Source: Candidatus Mediterraneibacter excrementigallinarum (lineage in GTDB: Bacteria > Bacillota > Clostridia > Lachnospirales > Lachnospiraceae). Taken from it: 58,563 nt of DNA. Under the pieces are notes generated by a model. It saw nothing but the letters and a program-made list of their open reading frames with translations, did not search any database and was not told the origin of the DNA. The DNA lies in NCBI GenBank assembly GCA_019120075.1, contig DWVT01000229.1, positions 1 through 58,563 on the forward strand. Reading direction: 5' to 3'. Shown here piece after piece: positions 18,749 through 27,153 of this stretch. The position numbers and the translations under genes were made by a program. Position 1 is the first letter of the stretch. Every line of letters begins with the position of its first letter.

Positions 18749-20155
18749 TCATTCGCCTCTTAAGTACGCTTTCACATCTTCTTCGATCGGGTCATAGAGA
18801 TCCGGTTTCACGCCGATGTATTTACATGCTTCATACAGTACCGGCACTACATTTTTGTGAATGCCGACACAGTGGTGAATGTACGGTCCCTCAACGATCT
18901 TCGCCTCGAGACGTTTGATGTTCTCAACCTCTACCCAGAGGTAGGTTCCCATTCCCTTCGGGCCGTCCACGCCCTTCGCGTTTCCAAGAAGGAGGGAATA
19001 CTCTCCGTTATCCCCGTCGAACCGGCAAAGGGTCACGTCTCCGTGCTTCGCCTCTGCTGTCAGGCTTCCCGGATAATCAAAGGCAAGGGGATAAGTCAGC
19101 TCCGGTTTCTCCTTTGCCACAGACACAGGCCATGGTCCGCAGTGCTGCAGGAGTTCTCCGTTCTCGATATCAGGATGGCGGATCGTCCAGTCCGCGAAGA
19201 AGCTGCGGGTCTCTCCCATTCCTGCCGCTTCCACCATCAGCGCGGTGACCGCACCGTGGATATCCGTCTCACATACTACCGGGATGCCTTTCTCGTTGAG
19301 GATCGCATTTGCCGCGCAGGGCATGATGCCGATCTCAGTCTGCAGCGCGTTCCAGCACTGGATTGCCGCTGCCTGGCATCCGTATTTCTCCACCAGGTTC
19401 TCCATTGCCAGCGCAAGGGCGGCTACGTTCTCGACCTCGTTCTCCTTGATCTTGACGGTCATTGTCTCGTTGATGTAAGCGAGCATCTGCCCCATCTTTT
19501 CCTTATCCTCTTTTACCGCTTTCATCTCTTCTGTCAGTTCCGGCATCGGGATCGGAGAAAGCTGGATATTGAATTTCTCGAGCAGTTCTCCCTCGTTGCA
19601 CATGGTGGTCCAGAAATCGAACGGTCTTGTAGAAATCTGGAGGATCCGGATATTCTTAAATGTCTTGACTACATTACAGACAGCCAGGAAATCCTTTACC
19701 CCTCTCTCAAATACCGGGTCGTTCAGACGGCAGTTTGTCAGATATGTAAAAGGAACCTGAAATCTTCTCAGAACTTTTCCTGTTGCGAACAGGCCGCACT
19801 GGGTATCTCTCAGACGTACTCCGTCCGGCTCCGGCCTCTCATCCAGCGGTCCCCAGAGAAGTACCGGTACGCCAAGTCTCTTTGCAAGTCTTGCACATAC
19901 ATACTCGGTACCGAAGTTGCAGTGTGCAAGCAGGAGTCCGTCTACTCCCTCTTTCTCAAACTTTGCGGCGATCTTCTCCACATCCTTGTCGTCATAGAGA
20001 AGGCCTTCCTCGTTGATGTCCGTGATATCCACGAAATCAACTCCCATCTCTGTCAGCCTCTGAGCTGTCAGTCCTCTGAATTTCAGCGCGTCCGGCGCAC
20101 TGAAGATACTCCTTCTGGTCGGTGCGTATCCTAATTTGATCTTTGTCATTTCCAT
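18749..20155 (-). CDS. L-fucose/L-arabinose isomerase-like protein (COG2407)
   Basis: A 468-residue protein of the fucose-isomerase superfamily. The N-terminal half has Rossmann-like strands (VDGLLLAHCNFGTEYVCARL), and the C-terminal half holds likely metal ligands in WNALQTEIGIMPC, VVCETDIHGAVTALM and HHCVGIHKNVV. Start ATG 20155 has AGGAG close upstream; ATG 20149 is an alternative. As first gene of the operon, divergent from a LacI regulator, it should convert an aldose to the ketose phosphorylated by the kinase. The exact sugar is unknown; D-apiose, L-fucose, D-arabinose or a related sugar are options. No transporter gene is in the operon. Confidence 0.8.
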   Translation of the reverse strand: MEMTKIKLGYAPTRRSIFSAPDALKFRGLTAQRLTEMGVDFVDITDINEEGLLYDDKDVEKIAAKFEKEGVDGLLLAHCNFGTEYVCARLAKRLGVPVLLWGPLDERPEPDGVRLRDTQCGLFATGKVLRRFQVPFTYLTNCRLNDPVFERGVKDFLAVCNVVKTFKNIRILQISTRPFDFWTTMCNEGELLEKFNIQLSPIPMPELTEEMKAVKEDKEKMGQMLAYINETMTVKIKENEVENVAALALAMENLVEKYGCQAAAIQCWNALQTEIGIMPCAANAILNEKGIPVVCETDIHGAVTALMVEAAGMGETRSFFADWTIRHPDIENGELLQHCGPWPVSVAKEKPELTYPLAFDYPGSLTAEAKHGDVTLCRFDGDNGEYSLLLGNAKGVDGPKGMGTYLWVEVENIKRLEAKIVEGPYIHHCVGIHKNVVPVLYEACKYIGVKPDLYDPIEEDVKAYLRGE

Positions 20156-20197
20156 AAGACTCCTTTCCTGATGAATCTCTGTTCTTGATTTACCTTC

Positions 20198-20344
20198 AGT
20201 ATAGTCGTGTCTCAGCTTAATTTCATCGGATTATTAAGTATTATTTACTAAATTCATAACTTAATTATTGAGTTTTTCACTGAACAAGTACATAATAGAG
20301 ACATCAGAAATGCACGAATCATGAAAGGGGACTTAAGATTAAGT
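20198..20344. promoter_or_regulatory. Divergent control region of the sugar operon and its LacI regulator
   Basis: A minus-strand -10 TATACT lies at 20198-20203 for the isomerase gene. Half-sites TTAAGT (20234-20239) and ACTTAA (20259-20264) flank AT-rich DNA, and a perfect ACTTAA-GA-TTAAGT palindrome (20331-20344) ends one base before the regulator ATG. These are the best candidate operators. Confidence 0.5.
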
Positions 20345-20345
20345 C

Positions 20346-21371
20346 ATGGGGATCACAGCGAAAGAACTTGCCGGAAAACTGAATCTGTCCGCTGCCGCAG
20401 TCTCAATGGCGCTGAACGGCAAACCCGGCGTCAGCACGGAGACCCGCCGCAAAGTCCTGGACGCCGCGGAGCGGTACGGATATGATTTTTCCCGTCTCTC
20501 AGATAAAAAGAAAACGCCGTCCGGCGAAATCTATTTTGTAATGTATAAAAAACACGGAGCCGTCGTGGCAGACACCCCCTTCTTCTCCCAGGTATCGGAC
20601 GGGATTGCCCTGGAATGCAAGAAGCAGGGACAGAAGCTGAAGATCAGCTATATATATGAGGAGGAAGATTCCCTGCAGAAACAGATCGAGGACATCCAGT
20701 ATTCCGACTGCTGCGGGATCATCCTGCTGGGCACAGAGATGGAAGCGGCAGATCTCCGGCCTTTTCTGGATCTGCCGATCCCGCTGGTCCTTCTGGACGC
20801 CTATTTCGATACGGTTCCATGTAACTGCGTGCTGATCAACAACATGCAGGGAGCTTATCTGGCGGCGCGGCACCTGATCCGCTCCTGCCGGAAACAGCCC
20901 GGATACCTCCAGTCAGCATATCAGATCAGCAACTTTGCGGAACGCTCCTCCGGATTTTACAAGGCAGTCCGCTCCTGCGGCATGTCCGCGTCAAAAAGCA
21001 TCACTCATCTGCTGACGCCGTCCGTGGACGGAGCCTTCGCGGATATGAATGAGCTCATCAAAAATGGAGATGAACTTGCCTCCTGCTACTTTGCGGACAA
21101 CGACCTGATCGCCGTGGGCGCCGCAAAGGCTCTGATGCAGAACGGCTACCGGATCCCGGAGGATATTTCTATCGTCGGCTTCGATAATATGCCGGTGAGC
21201 ACAGTCATCGATCCCGCCCTGACAACCATCCATGTCCCGAAGCAGTACATGGGCGAGGCGGCGGCGAGGCGACTCATCAGCCTGATGGAGGATCCCGGAC
21301 AGCCGCCCATCAAGATCGAGATCGATACCACGCTGATCTACCGGGACAGCGTGGGGAAAGATATCTCGTGA
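20346..21371 (+). CDS. LacI-family transcriptional regulator
   Basis: A 341-residue regulator. The HTH (ITAKELAGKLNLSAAAVSMALNG, residues 3-25) and hinge are followed by a periplasmic-binding-like effector domain and the usual C-terminal IVGFDNMPVSTVIDPALTTIHVP. It is divergent from the isomerase-transketolase-kinase operon and probably represses it until the sugar or an intermediate binds. AAGGGG lies ~15 nt before the ATG, which is rather far, and the intervening bases form the ACTTAA palindrome, hinting at autoregulation. Confidence 0.9.
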   Translation: MGITAKELAGKLNLSAAAVSMALNGKPGVSTETRRKVLDAAERYGYDFSRLSDKKKTPSGEIYFVMYKKHGAVVADTPFFSQVSDGIALECKKQGQKLKISYIYEEEDSLQKQIEDIQYSDCCGIILLGTEMEAADLRPFLDLPIPLVLLDAYFDTVPCNCVLINNMQGAYLAARHLIRSCRKQPGYLQSAYQISNFAERSSGFYKAVRSCGMSASKSITHLLTPSVDGAFADMNELIKNGDELASCYFADNDLIAVGAAKALMQNGYRIPEDISIVGFDNMPVSTVIDPALTTIHVPKQYMGEAAARRLISLMEDPGQPPIKIEIDTTLIYRDSVGKDIS

Positions 21372-21540
21372 AAGATTTGAAATTCCAGTTTGAAATTTTA
21401 GATTCCGTTTAAAATTTGAGATTCTGTTTTAAATTTTAGATTCCATTTTAAATTCTATTTTAGATTCGTTCTGTTTTTTGAGATTCTCCCTTAGAATCTA
21501 AAATTTTTAGAAGAATTTAAAATTAAGATTTTAAATTCGT
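21372..21540. repeat. AT-rich degenerate direct repeats before the AlbA_2 gene
   Basis: Around five imperfect copies of a ~20-nt unit resembling TTTAAAATTTTAGATTCTG run from 21376 to ~21490. Inverted forms (GAATCTAAAATTTT) follow to 21540. The block is very AT-rich compared with flanking genes. A -10-like TATAAT lies near 21545. No gene is seen. Confidence 0.55.
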
Positions 21541-21593
21541 TGAATATAATTTCAAATTATAGTAAAATCTAAAATTGGAAGGAGGAAGTTGAA

Positions 21594-23066
21594 ATGACAG
21601 TTGAAAAATTAATTGAAATCCTAAATGATATACAACAGCACAAATCCGAAACTCAAACACTGGAAATCAAATGCGCCGCAAAGGGATGCCCCCGTAAACT
21701 GTTCGATACTCTTTCCAGTTTTTCCAATCAGGACGACGGCGGAATCATCATTTTCGGTGTGGATGAAGACAATGACTTTCAGGAAACAGGCGTATATGAC
21801 CCACAGGATCTGCAAAAGAAGGTAAACAGCCAATGTTTCCAGATGCAGCCTGTAGTCAGACCGCTCTTTACTGTCGCGGAAAAAGACGGCAAGATTTTTG
21901 TCTCTGCTGAAATCCCTTCCGTGGATCTTTCAGAACGCCCCTGCTATTACAAAGGAGTCGGGCGGATCAAAGGCTCGTATATTCGTTCCGGTGACAGTGA
22001 TGAACCAATGACCGAATATGAAATTTACAGCTATGAAGCTTTTCGGAAAAAATATCAGGATGATATCCGTACTGTTCCAAGAGCGACTATGAAGACGATC
22101 GATACACAAATGCTGGAAGCCTACGTCAAAAAGCTGAAAGAAGGAAAACCGAATTTATCAAATCTGTCTGATGATACGATCTGTGAACTGATGAGCATTA
22201 CCAGGGATGGTGTTCTGACTTTAACCGCAGTCATGCTGTTCTGCCCGTATCCACAGGCCTTTTTCCCCGGTTTTTCCATTATAGCCATGGTAATTCCCGG
22301 AACGGAAATGGGCGAAACAGGAGATCTCGACGAACGATTTACAGATAATGAGAGAATCGAAGGAACTATCCCGCAAATGCTGGAAACTGCCCTCCAGTTC
22401 GTGAAGAGGAATATGCGTCACCATACCATCATCGATCCTGACACAGGAAGAAGAGCAGATCGGACCGACTACCCGCTCACGGCAGTTCGTGAAGCCATAC
22501 TAAACGCACTGGTACATCGGGATTACAGTATGCATACTGAGGCAATGTCCGTTCAGTTGATCATGTTTGATGACAGAATAGAGATCTGGAGTCCGGGCGG
22601 AATCTACGGACGCATCAAAGCCGACCAGCTGGGCAAGGTACAGCCTGATACACGAAATCCTGTTCTTGCACTGGCTCTTGAAGTAATGGGAATTACAGAA
22701 AACCGGTACTCCGGAATACCTACGATCCGCAGAGAAATGGCCGGATATGGTCTGAAGGAACCCGAATTTTCAGATGAACGCGGAAGTTTTAAAGTGTGTT
22801 TCAGAAAGGAACTGGAGTCCAAAGAACCTTCCCGTCAGACCCAGGAAGAAAGACCCGGGGATCATGATCTCCTCCTGTTCTGTATAACGCCCCGCACCAA
22901 AAAAGAAATCTGTGAATTTCTCGGGTTGAATTCCACTTCCTATGCCATCCAGAAATATGTAATGCCGCTGGTAGAGGAAGACCGTATACGGATGAGTATG
23001 CCTGACAAACCCAAAAGCCCGAAACAACTGTTCTTTACAAATAGATCTCTGCTGAATGAGTCTTAA
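21594..23066 (+). CDS. AlbA_2/Schlafen-type putative DNA-binding ATP-binding regulator
   Basis: A 490-residue protein. Residues ~20-145 form an AlbA_2 (Schlafen AlbA-like) domain with LEIKCAAKGCPRKLFDTLSS, FSNQDDGGIIIFGVDE and YIRSGDSDEPMTEYEIYSYE. The middle holds VREAILNALVHRDYSMHTEA and IEIWSPGGIYG, typical of the HATPase-like C-terminal module of this family, then a winged-helix end (~430-485). ATG 21594 has GGAGGA upstream. Codon use is more AT-rich at the start than in neighbours. The family includes regulators and some defence-linked proteins; no specific function can be claimed. Confidence 0.8.
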   Translation: MTVEKLIEILNDIQQHKSETQTLEIKCAAKGCPRKLFDTLSSFSNQDDGGIIIFGVDEDNDFQETGVYDPQDLQKKVNSQCFQMQPVVRPLFTVAEKDGKIFVSAEIPSVDLSERPCYYKGVGRIKGSYIRSGDSDEPMTEYEIYSYEAFRKKYQDDIRTVPRATMKTIDTQMLEAYVKKLKEGKPNLSNLSDDTICELMSITRDGVLTLTAVMLFCPYPQAFFPGFSIIAMVIPGTEMGETGDLDERFTDNERIEGTIPQMLETALQFVKRNMRHHTIIDPDTGRRADRTDYPLTAVREAILNALVHRDYSMHTEAMSVQLIMFDDRIEIWSPGGIYGRIKADQLGKVQPDTRNPVLALALEVMGITENRYSGIPTIRREMAGYGLKEPEFSDERGSFKVCFRKELESKEPSRQTQEERPGDHDLLLFCITPRTKKEICEFLGLNSTSYAIQKYVMPLVEEDRIRMSMPDKPKSPKQLFFTNRSLLNES

Positions 23067-23100
23067 GATAAACATTCTGACTAGCCTTCCGGCATCATAA

Positions 23101-23134
23101 AACCTGCCGCGCAGAAACCACTGCGCGGCAGGTT
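23101..23134. terminator. Bidirectional terminator between convergent genes
   Basis: Perfect 14-bp stem (AACCTGCCGCGCAG / CTGCGCGGCAGGTT), loop AAACCA. TTTTATG follows on the minus strand and ACGTTTATT on the plus strand. Confidence 0.85.
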
Positions 23135-23166
23135 ACGTTTATTCGTCCCTTATGCATCTATGTTTC

Positions 23167-25251
23167 TTACGCCCTCCTTCTCTTTCTCATAACTGCTCCG
23201 ACAGTCACCGCAGCGCCTGCTCCGGCTGCCAGAAGGATCAGATACAGCATCCACTGCGTCTCGTCTCCGGTCTTCACTGCCGCCTTGCCGGTCTCTGTAG
23301 CTCTGACTTGGACAGATTTGATATCATCCGCTCCGTCAGATACCCATTTCCCGTTCTTATACACCTGTCTGTCAAACGTGACTTTGAGAGTGTAGGTTCC
23401 ATTTTTCGCTGCTTTTACAGTGGCCGTGTAGGGCGCCTCCTTCCAGGTTCCCTCCGTCAGTCCCTGCCATTTGACCGGAACGTATCTCACGTCTCCTTCG
23501 ATCGGATCTTCGATATTCATCCCGCCGCCTTCCGCAACGAATTTTATGTTCTGATTCACCTTGATGATCTGACCGTTGCTGATGCCCGTGATCTTATTCT
23601 CACTGGTGCCTGTCTCGATCGGATACCTCAGGGTAGCGGCCTTAAGCGGCTGGCTTGCCGCACTTGCTGCCGCAGTTGGCGTTTCTTTTATCCTTGCCAC
23701 GATCTCATAAGCCGTGTCTGCCTTCAGCCCTTCAAATCTTCCGCCCGCCTGCCATGTCTTTCCTCCGTCGATGGAGTACTCCTGACCGGTCTTTTTCTCC
23801 ACCTCGAGAACAGTCTGGCTTCTGCTCGTCAATTTCGGAGCTTCCGGAGCCTCGGTCGGGGATTTCTGCGTGGTGACGACCAGCGCCTCACTCACAACAC
23901 TTTCCTTGTGGTCCTCTGTCTCCGGGGTCTTCGTCACGATCCGGTATACCGTAACCGGATCCAGCTTTTCAAAAACACCTGTGTCCTGCCAGTTCAGTCC
24001 GTCCGGCATCGTGCTCTCTTTATAGATCGCATATAGCTGGCCGTTCACTGTGTTCACTTCGATCCTTGTGTCACTGACTGAGATCAGTTCCGGTCTGGCA
24101 AGAGGCTCTGCCGGATATTTCTCGGTAGATGCAATCAGAATTTCACTTGTCTCTCCCGGCATCTGATCCTCTGTTCCGGCGATCCTGGCCGCGATTGAAT
24201 ATTCCATTCCCACTTTCAGACCGCTGAACACCGGGGACGTCTGCCAGTTCCACTGCTGATCTGCGGCCGCTCTGCCTTCGCAGATCGCATATTCCGCTCC
24301 TTCAACTGCCGTGACCTCTATGCTGTCCACCCCGGCAAATTCCAGTTTCGGCATCTCCGGTGCACCGGCTCCGGCTCTCATCGTCCTCGCCTTCAACGGA
24401 GCGCTCACGGGAGCCTGCTCTCCTTCTCCTGCCATTCTTGTCTCGATCTCATATTCCGTATCCGGAGTAAGTCCCTCGAACTTTCCGCTGTCCTGCCATT
24501 CATTCTGATCGATCCGGTACTGCTGTCCCTGAAGCGCCTCTACTTCCAGCATCGTATCCGTCCGGCTCATAAGTTTGGGGGCTTCCGGCGGTTCCGCGGG
24601 CTCTTCTGTCTGTACATCCGGCTCGCCGGTCGGTTCGGTCGGCTCTTCTGTCTGCACGTTCGGCTCGCCTGACGGATTATCCGCTCCGCCTGCCGGATCG
24701 TTCAGGACATTCAGTAGACCTGCTGGTACCGGTTCCGCCGGCTCCGGTTTCGTCGGTTCCGGTTCTGTCTGCTCAGGCTCTGTCGGTTCCGGTTCCACCC
24801 CCGGACCTTCCTGAATTATTTCGTCAGGTTCCTGCCCCGGTTCGTCTGCCAGGACGCTGTCCAAATCCGCTTCTTTCACCGATACGCTTTCAGAATACAC
24901 TTTCTCGCCATTCAGGCTCACTTGACAACGGTATAATACATTTCCGCTCAGATCCGCTGCCGTGACCTTGTGTTCATATCTTGCCTCATCAGCTTCCGGG
25001 ATATCCGTCCAGGAATAAACAGGCTTCTCGTCCTCATCTTCTTTCTCCTGCAAAATTCCCTGCTGCCACTGATAGGTGACATTTTCCGCCGGCTCCGCCG
25101 CAACTTCAAATATCACGGTGCTTCCTTCGACGGAAGCTGCATCCTCCGGCTGACCTGTGATCGTCAGCCCGGCCGCCGCCACTGTTGTCCCCATCCCCAG
25201 CGCCATGACCACTGTCATCATCCATGCCATGATCTTTCTTGCTTTACTCAT
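23167..25251 (-). CDS. Cell-surface protein with Ig-like, Pro-Glu-Thr stalk and Fn3-like repeats, sortase-type tail
   Basis: A 694-residue secreted protein. The signal peptide spans ~1-28 (MAWMMTVVMALGMGTTVAAA). An Ig-like domain follows (GQPEDAASVEGSTVIFEV, YRCQVS). A Pro/Glu/Thr stalk comes next, then about four related beta repeats sharing the pattern LEVE..GQ.Y.ID...W...G.FEGL..DT.YEI..R. The C-terminus has VKTGD, a TM segment and RKRRRA, a variant LPXTG-like sorting signal. ATG 25251 has AAAGGAGGG upstream, preferred over 25308. It likely displays a binding domain on the peptidoglycan. A good promoter lies at 25336-25364. Confidence 0.8.
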   Translation of the reverse strand: MSKARKIMAWMMTVVMALGMGTTVAAAGLTITGQPEDAASVEGSTVIFEVAAEPAENVTYQWQQGILQEKEDEDEKPVYSWTDIPEADEARYEHKVTAADLSGNVLYRCQVSLNGEKVYSESVSVKEADLDSVLADEPGQEPDEIIQEGPGVEPEPTEPEQTEPEPTKPEPAEPVPAGLLNVLNDPAGGADNPSGEPNVQTEEPTEPTGEPDVQTEEPAEPPEAPKLMSRTDTMLEVEALQGQQYRIDQNEWQDSGKFEGLTPDTEYEIETRMAGEGEQAPVSAPLKARTMRAGAGAPEMPKLEFAGVDSIEVTAVEGAEYAICEGRAAADQQWNWQTSPVFSGLKVGMEYSIAARIAGTEDQMPGETSEILIASTEKYPAEPLARPELISVSDTRIEVNTVNGQLYAIYKESTMPDGLNWQDTGVFEKLDPVTVYRIVTKTPETEDHKESVVSEALVVTTQKSPTEAPEAPKLTSRSQTVLEVEKKTGQEYSIDGGKTWQAGGRFEGLKADTAYEIVARIKETPTAAASAASQPLKAATLRYPIETGTSENKITGISNGQIIKVNQNIKFVAEGGGMNIEDPIEGDVRYVPVKWQGLTEGTWKEAPYTATVKAAKNGTYTLKVTFDRQVYKNGKWVSDGADDIKSVQVRATETGKAAVKTGDETQWMLYLILLAAGAGAAVTVGAVMRKRRRA

Positions 25252-25335
25252 ACTGCTCCCTCCTTTCTCTGATGAATAACCCCTTCTTATTATTTTCAGA
25301 TTATTCATCTTATTTCTTTAAATTTTCTTACTTTT

Positions 25336-25364
25336 ATTATACTATGTTCGCATCTGCACTACAA
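25336..25364 (-). promoter_or_regulatory. Promoter of the surface protein gene
   Basis: Minus strand: TTGTAG (25359-25364), 17-nt spacer, TATAAT (25336-25341). The leader is ~85 nt. Apart from this and the terminator at 25426-25469, the 25252-25523 gap is featureless AT-rich DNA. Confidence 0.65.
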
Positions 25365-25425
25365 TCATTTCACCCATTTTAGTTCTTAAGATTTTCAGAA
25401 CAAACGAAGTTTCCTATTAAATAAA

Positions 25426-25469
25426 AACCCCGGAAATACAATCCATCTCTGGATCTGTATTTCCGGGTT
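25426..25469 (-). terminator. Terminator of the first PepSY lipoprotein gene
   Basis: Arms at 25426-25440 and 25456-25469 (CGGAAATACA / TGTATTTCCG core). On the minus strand the stem is followed by TTTTTATTT. Confidence 0.8.
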
Positions 25470-25523
25470 CCCTATTCTCGTCATTATCTGGATCTTTCTT
25501 GTCAGCATTCCGTCAGGCTTTTC

Positions 25524-26108
25524 CTACCACGCTTCCTCTTCCCATTTCAGCATCGTTCCGCTCTGCGCGTCGATCTCGAACTCGTACTCCATCCTGTTGT
25601 ACAGGATATCCCCTTCGTAGATCAGCCAGCCGTCGTCTCTCTCCAGTTCAATGGAGATGTTCTGCTCTGTGGCGCCCGGGACCCTGTCAAGTGCGATCTG
25701 CATCGCTTCCTCCAGACTGATCTGCGCGCCGGAAGACGTCTGTCCTCCGCTCCTTGTTCCTGAACTGCCTTCCGCATTATCCTGCCTCTGTGCAGCATCG
25801 CCGCTTCCGCTCTGTCCCGAAGCACTGCCGCTCTGTGAACTCTGATCCTGCGCATTGTCCGCAGCTCCCGATGCAGATGTGTTGTCTGTTCCAGATACAT
25901 CCTGTGAACTCTGAGCATTTTTCAGGGCGTCCAGTTCCTCTCTCAGGGAATCAATCTCCGCCTGAAGTTCCTCTTCCCTCTCTGTCGAACCACTGTCCGT
26001 TGTATTTCCACCAGCCTGAGTTCCCCTGCCCGATACCGAACCGCATCCTGTGAGAAGCGCAAATGCAAGTATGATCCCTGCTATTGTCAATATATATCTG
26101 CTCTTCAT
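25524..26108 (-). CDS. PepSY-domain lipoprotein (paralogue 1)
   Basis: A 194-residue predicted lipoprotein with lipobox LLTGC (Cys22), a short coiled coil (~44-66), a Ser/Gln/Gly-rich linker and a C-terminal PepSY domain (~130-192: AMQIALDRVPGATEQN, GWLIYEGDILYN, EYEFEIDAQSG). It is paralogous to the gene at 43859-44554: both share ALDRVPGATEQ, the YEGDI segment and EFEID/DFEID. ATG 26108 has AGGAGG upstream. Its promoter carries the same duplicated ATTAAAG box as its paralogue, so both are probably controlled by the response regulator at 46127-46795. Family members are thought to sense or inhibit envelope proteases; the role here is unknown. Confidence 0.82.
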   Translation of the reverse strand: MKSRYILTIAGIILAFALLTGCGSVSGRGTQAGGNTTDSGSTEREEELQAEIDSLREELDALKNAQSSQDVSGTDNTSASGAADNAQDQSSQSGSASGQSGSGDAAQRQDNAEGSSGTRSGGQTSSGAQISLEEAMQIALDRVPGATEQNISIELERDDGWLIYEGDILYNRMEYEFEIDAQSGTMLKWEEEAW

Positions 26109-26139
26109 ATGTCCATCCTCCTGTCCTTATCCTGTATCC

Positions 26140-26173
26140 AGTATAAATGAGAAAAATTAAAGGAACATTAAAG
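26140..26173 (-). promoter_or_regulatory. PepSY-1 promoter with duplicated response-regulator-like box
   Basis: Plus-strand view: AGTATA (complement of -10 TATACT, 26140-26145), 10 nt, ATTAAAG (26156-26162), 4 nt, ATTAAAG (26167-26173). The repeats are 11 bp apart and take the place of a -35. Spacing is identical to that at 44614-44647. Confidence 0.65.
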
Positions 26174-26195
26174 AACATAATTTTTTACATTTTTC

Positions 26196-26849
26196 TCACT
26201 GCATATCACTCAGAAAATACTCGGCAAACTGCCGGAGCGCGTCTGTCTTATCCGACCCGGCAAGAGCTCCGGCGTATACTGGTTCGTATGCGACCAGCCC
26301 ATAGGCATCCCAGCGTGCGCTCTTCGAGAGATCCAGGCGTCCGTCATCAAAATATTCCTCGTATTTCCCGTAATCCTCTCCCAGGATCTCCTCCCAGTCC
26401 GCAAAGGCTCCCTGGGCCTCATACTCTTCATAGAGTTCTTCCCCGCAGATCAGCATATCCATCGTCCCCGCCCCCATCACGGTCGCACGCTTCATTACAG
26501 CGGCGGAGTCATCTCCGGAACTGATTCCTGTATCCAGTGTTATAACCTCATATTTGTCCCCGGTTCCGAGCAGTCCCAGCAGATCGCTTTCAAGCGCCTC
26601 CTGTCCGTTTGTCGTATCCAGTCCGGTATCCGCGATCCCGATCGAAAGCAGTTCCACTTCCCGGGCATTATGATAGATCTGTATCCCCTGCCAGATCACG
26701 ATGATCAGGATCACCGGAATAAGAAGCCAGATTTTATAGTAGGTCCAGAGATAACCCGCTTTCTCCCCCAGGCTCATCCCGCGGAGCTTTTCAATCTCCG
26801 CCTGTCTTTTCTCCTTTGGCGTCATATCAGATTCATGCTTTTGTTCCAT
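26196..26849 (-). CDS. Single-pass membrane protein of unknown function
   Basis: A 217-residue protein not assigned to a family. The N-terminal 38 residues are charged and cytoplasmic, one TM segment follows (~40-57, IWLLIPVILIIVIWQGI), and the external part (~60-217) contains MDMLICGEELYEEYEAQGAFADWEEIL. That pattern recalls solute-binding-like lobes in Lachnospiraceae anchored proteins. ATG 26849 follows GGAAGGGTAACGAGG. It lies upstream of the PepSY-1 gene on the same strand, but the PepSY-1 box lies in between, so the two may be transcribed separately. Confidence 0.65.
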   Translation of the reverse strand: MEQKHESDMTPKEKRQAEIEKLRGMSLGEKAGYLWTYYKIWLLIPVILIIVIWQGIQIYHNAREVELLSIGIADTGLDTTNGQEALESDLLGLLGTGDKYEVITLDTGISSGDDSAAVMKRATVMGAGTMDMLICGEELYEEYEAQGAFADWEEILGEDYGKYEEYFDDGRLDLSKSARWDAYGLVAYEPVYAGALAGSDKTDALRQFAEYFLSDMQ

Positions 26850-26912
26850 CCTCGTTACCCTTCCTTTTCCTCCGTATTCTCCAGAGACCTCATCCGTTTT
26901 CCATGTAAGTAA

Positions 26913-26957
26913 AAGGCAGGAAGAAATGCCGCTTCTTCAGCATTTCCCCCTGCCTTC
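26913..26957 (-). terminator. Terminator of the tRNA-Cys unit
   Basis: A near-perfect 17-bp stem (AAGGCAGG...AAATGC with GCATTT...CCTGCCTT). On the minus strand it is followed by TTTTACTTAC. Confidence 0.7.
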
Positions 26958-26964
26958 AAAAAAG

Positions 26965-27036
26965 AGGCGCAGACCGGATTTGAACCGGTGAATCAGGGTG
27001 TTGCAGACCCACGCCTTACCACTTGGCTACTGCGCC
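26965..27036 (-). tRNA. tRNA-Cys (GCA), copy 1
   Basis: 72 nt; acceptor GGCGCAG/CTGCGCC with discriminator U, D-arm GCCAAGTGGTAAGGC, anticodon loop CTGCAAC with GCA, and T-arm CCGGTTCAAATCCGG. CCA is not encoded. The sequence is identical to the copy at 56012-56083. A promoter is at 27078-27106. Confidence 0.95.
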
Positions 27037-27077
27037 TTATACGGGATGCATGAATATTCTACTCACGCATCTCGTAA

Positions 27078-27106
27078 ATTATACCAGAATTCCTGCAATA
27101 CGTCAA
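27078..27106 (-). promoter_or_regulatory. tRNA-Cys promoter
   Basis: Minus strand: TTGACG (27101-27106), 17-nt spacer, TATAAT (27078-27083). Confidence 0.75.
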
Positions 27107-27153
27107 ATTATTTTTATCCTGTCTTTTTTATTTTCAAAAAGCCCGCACCAGGA

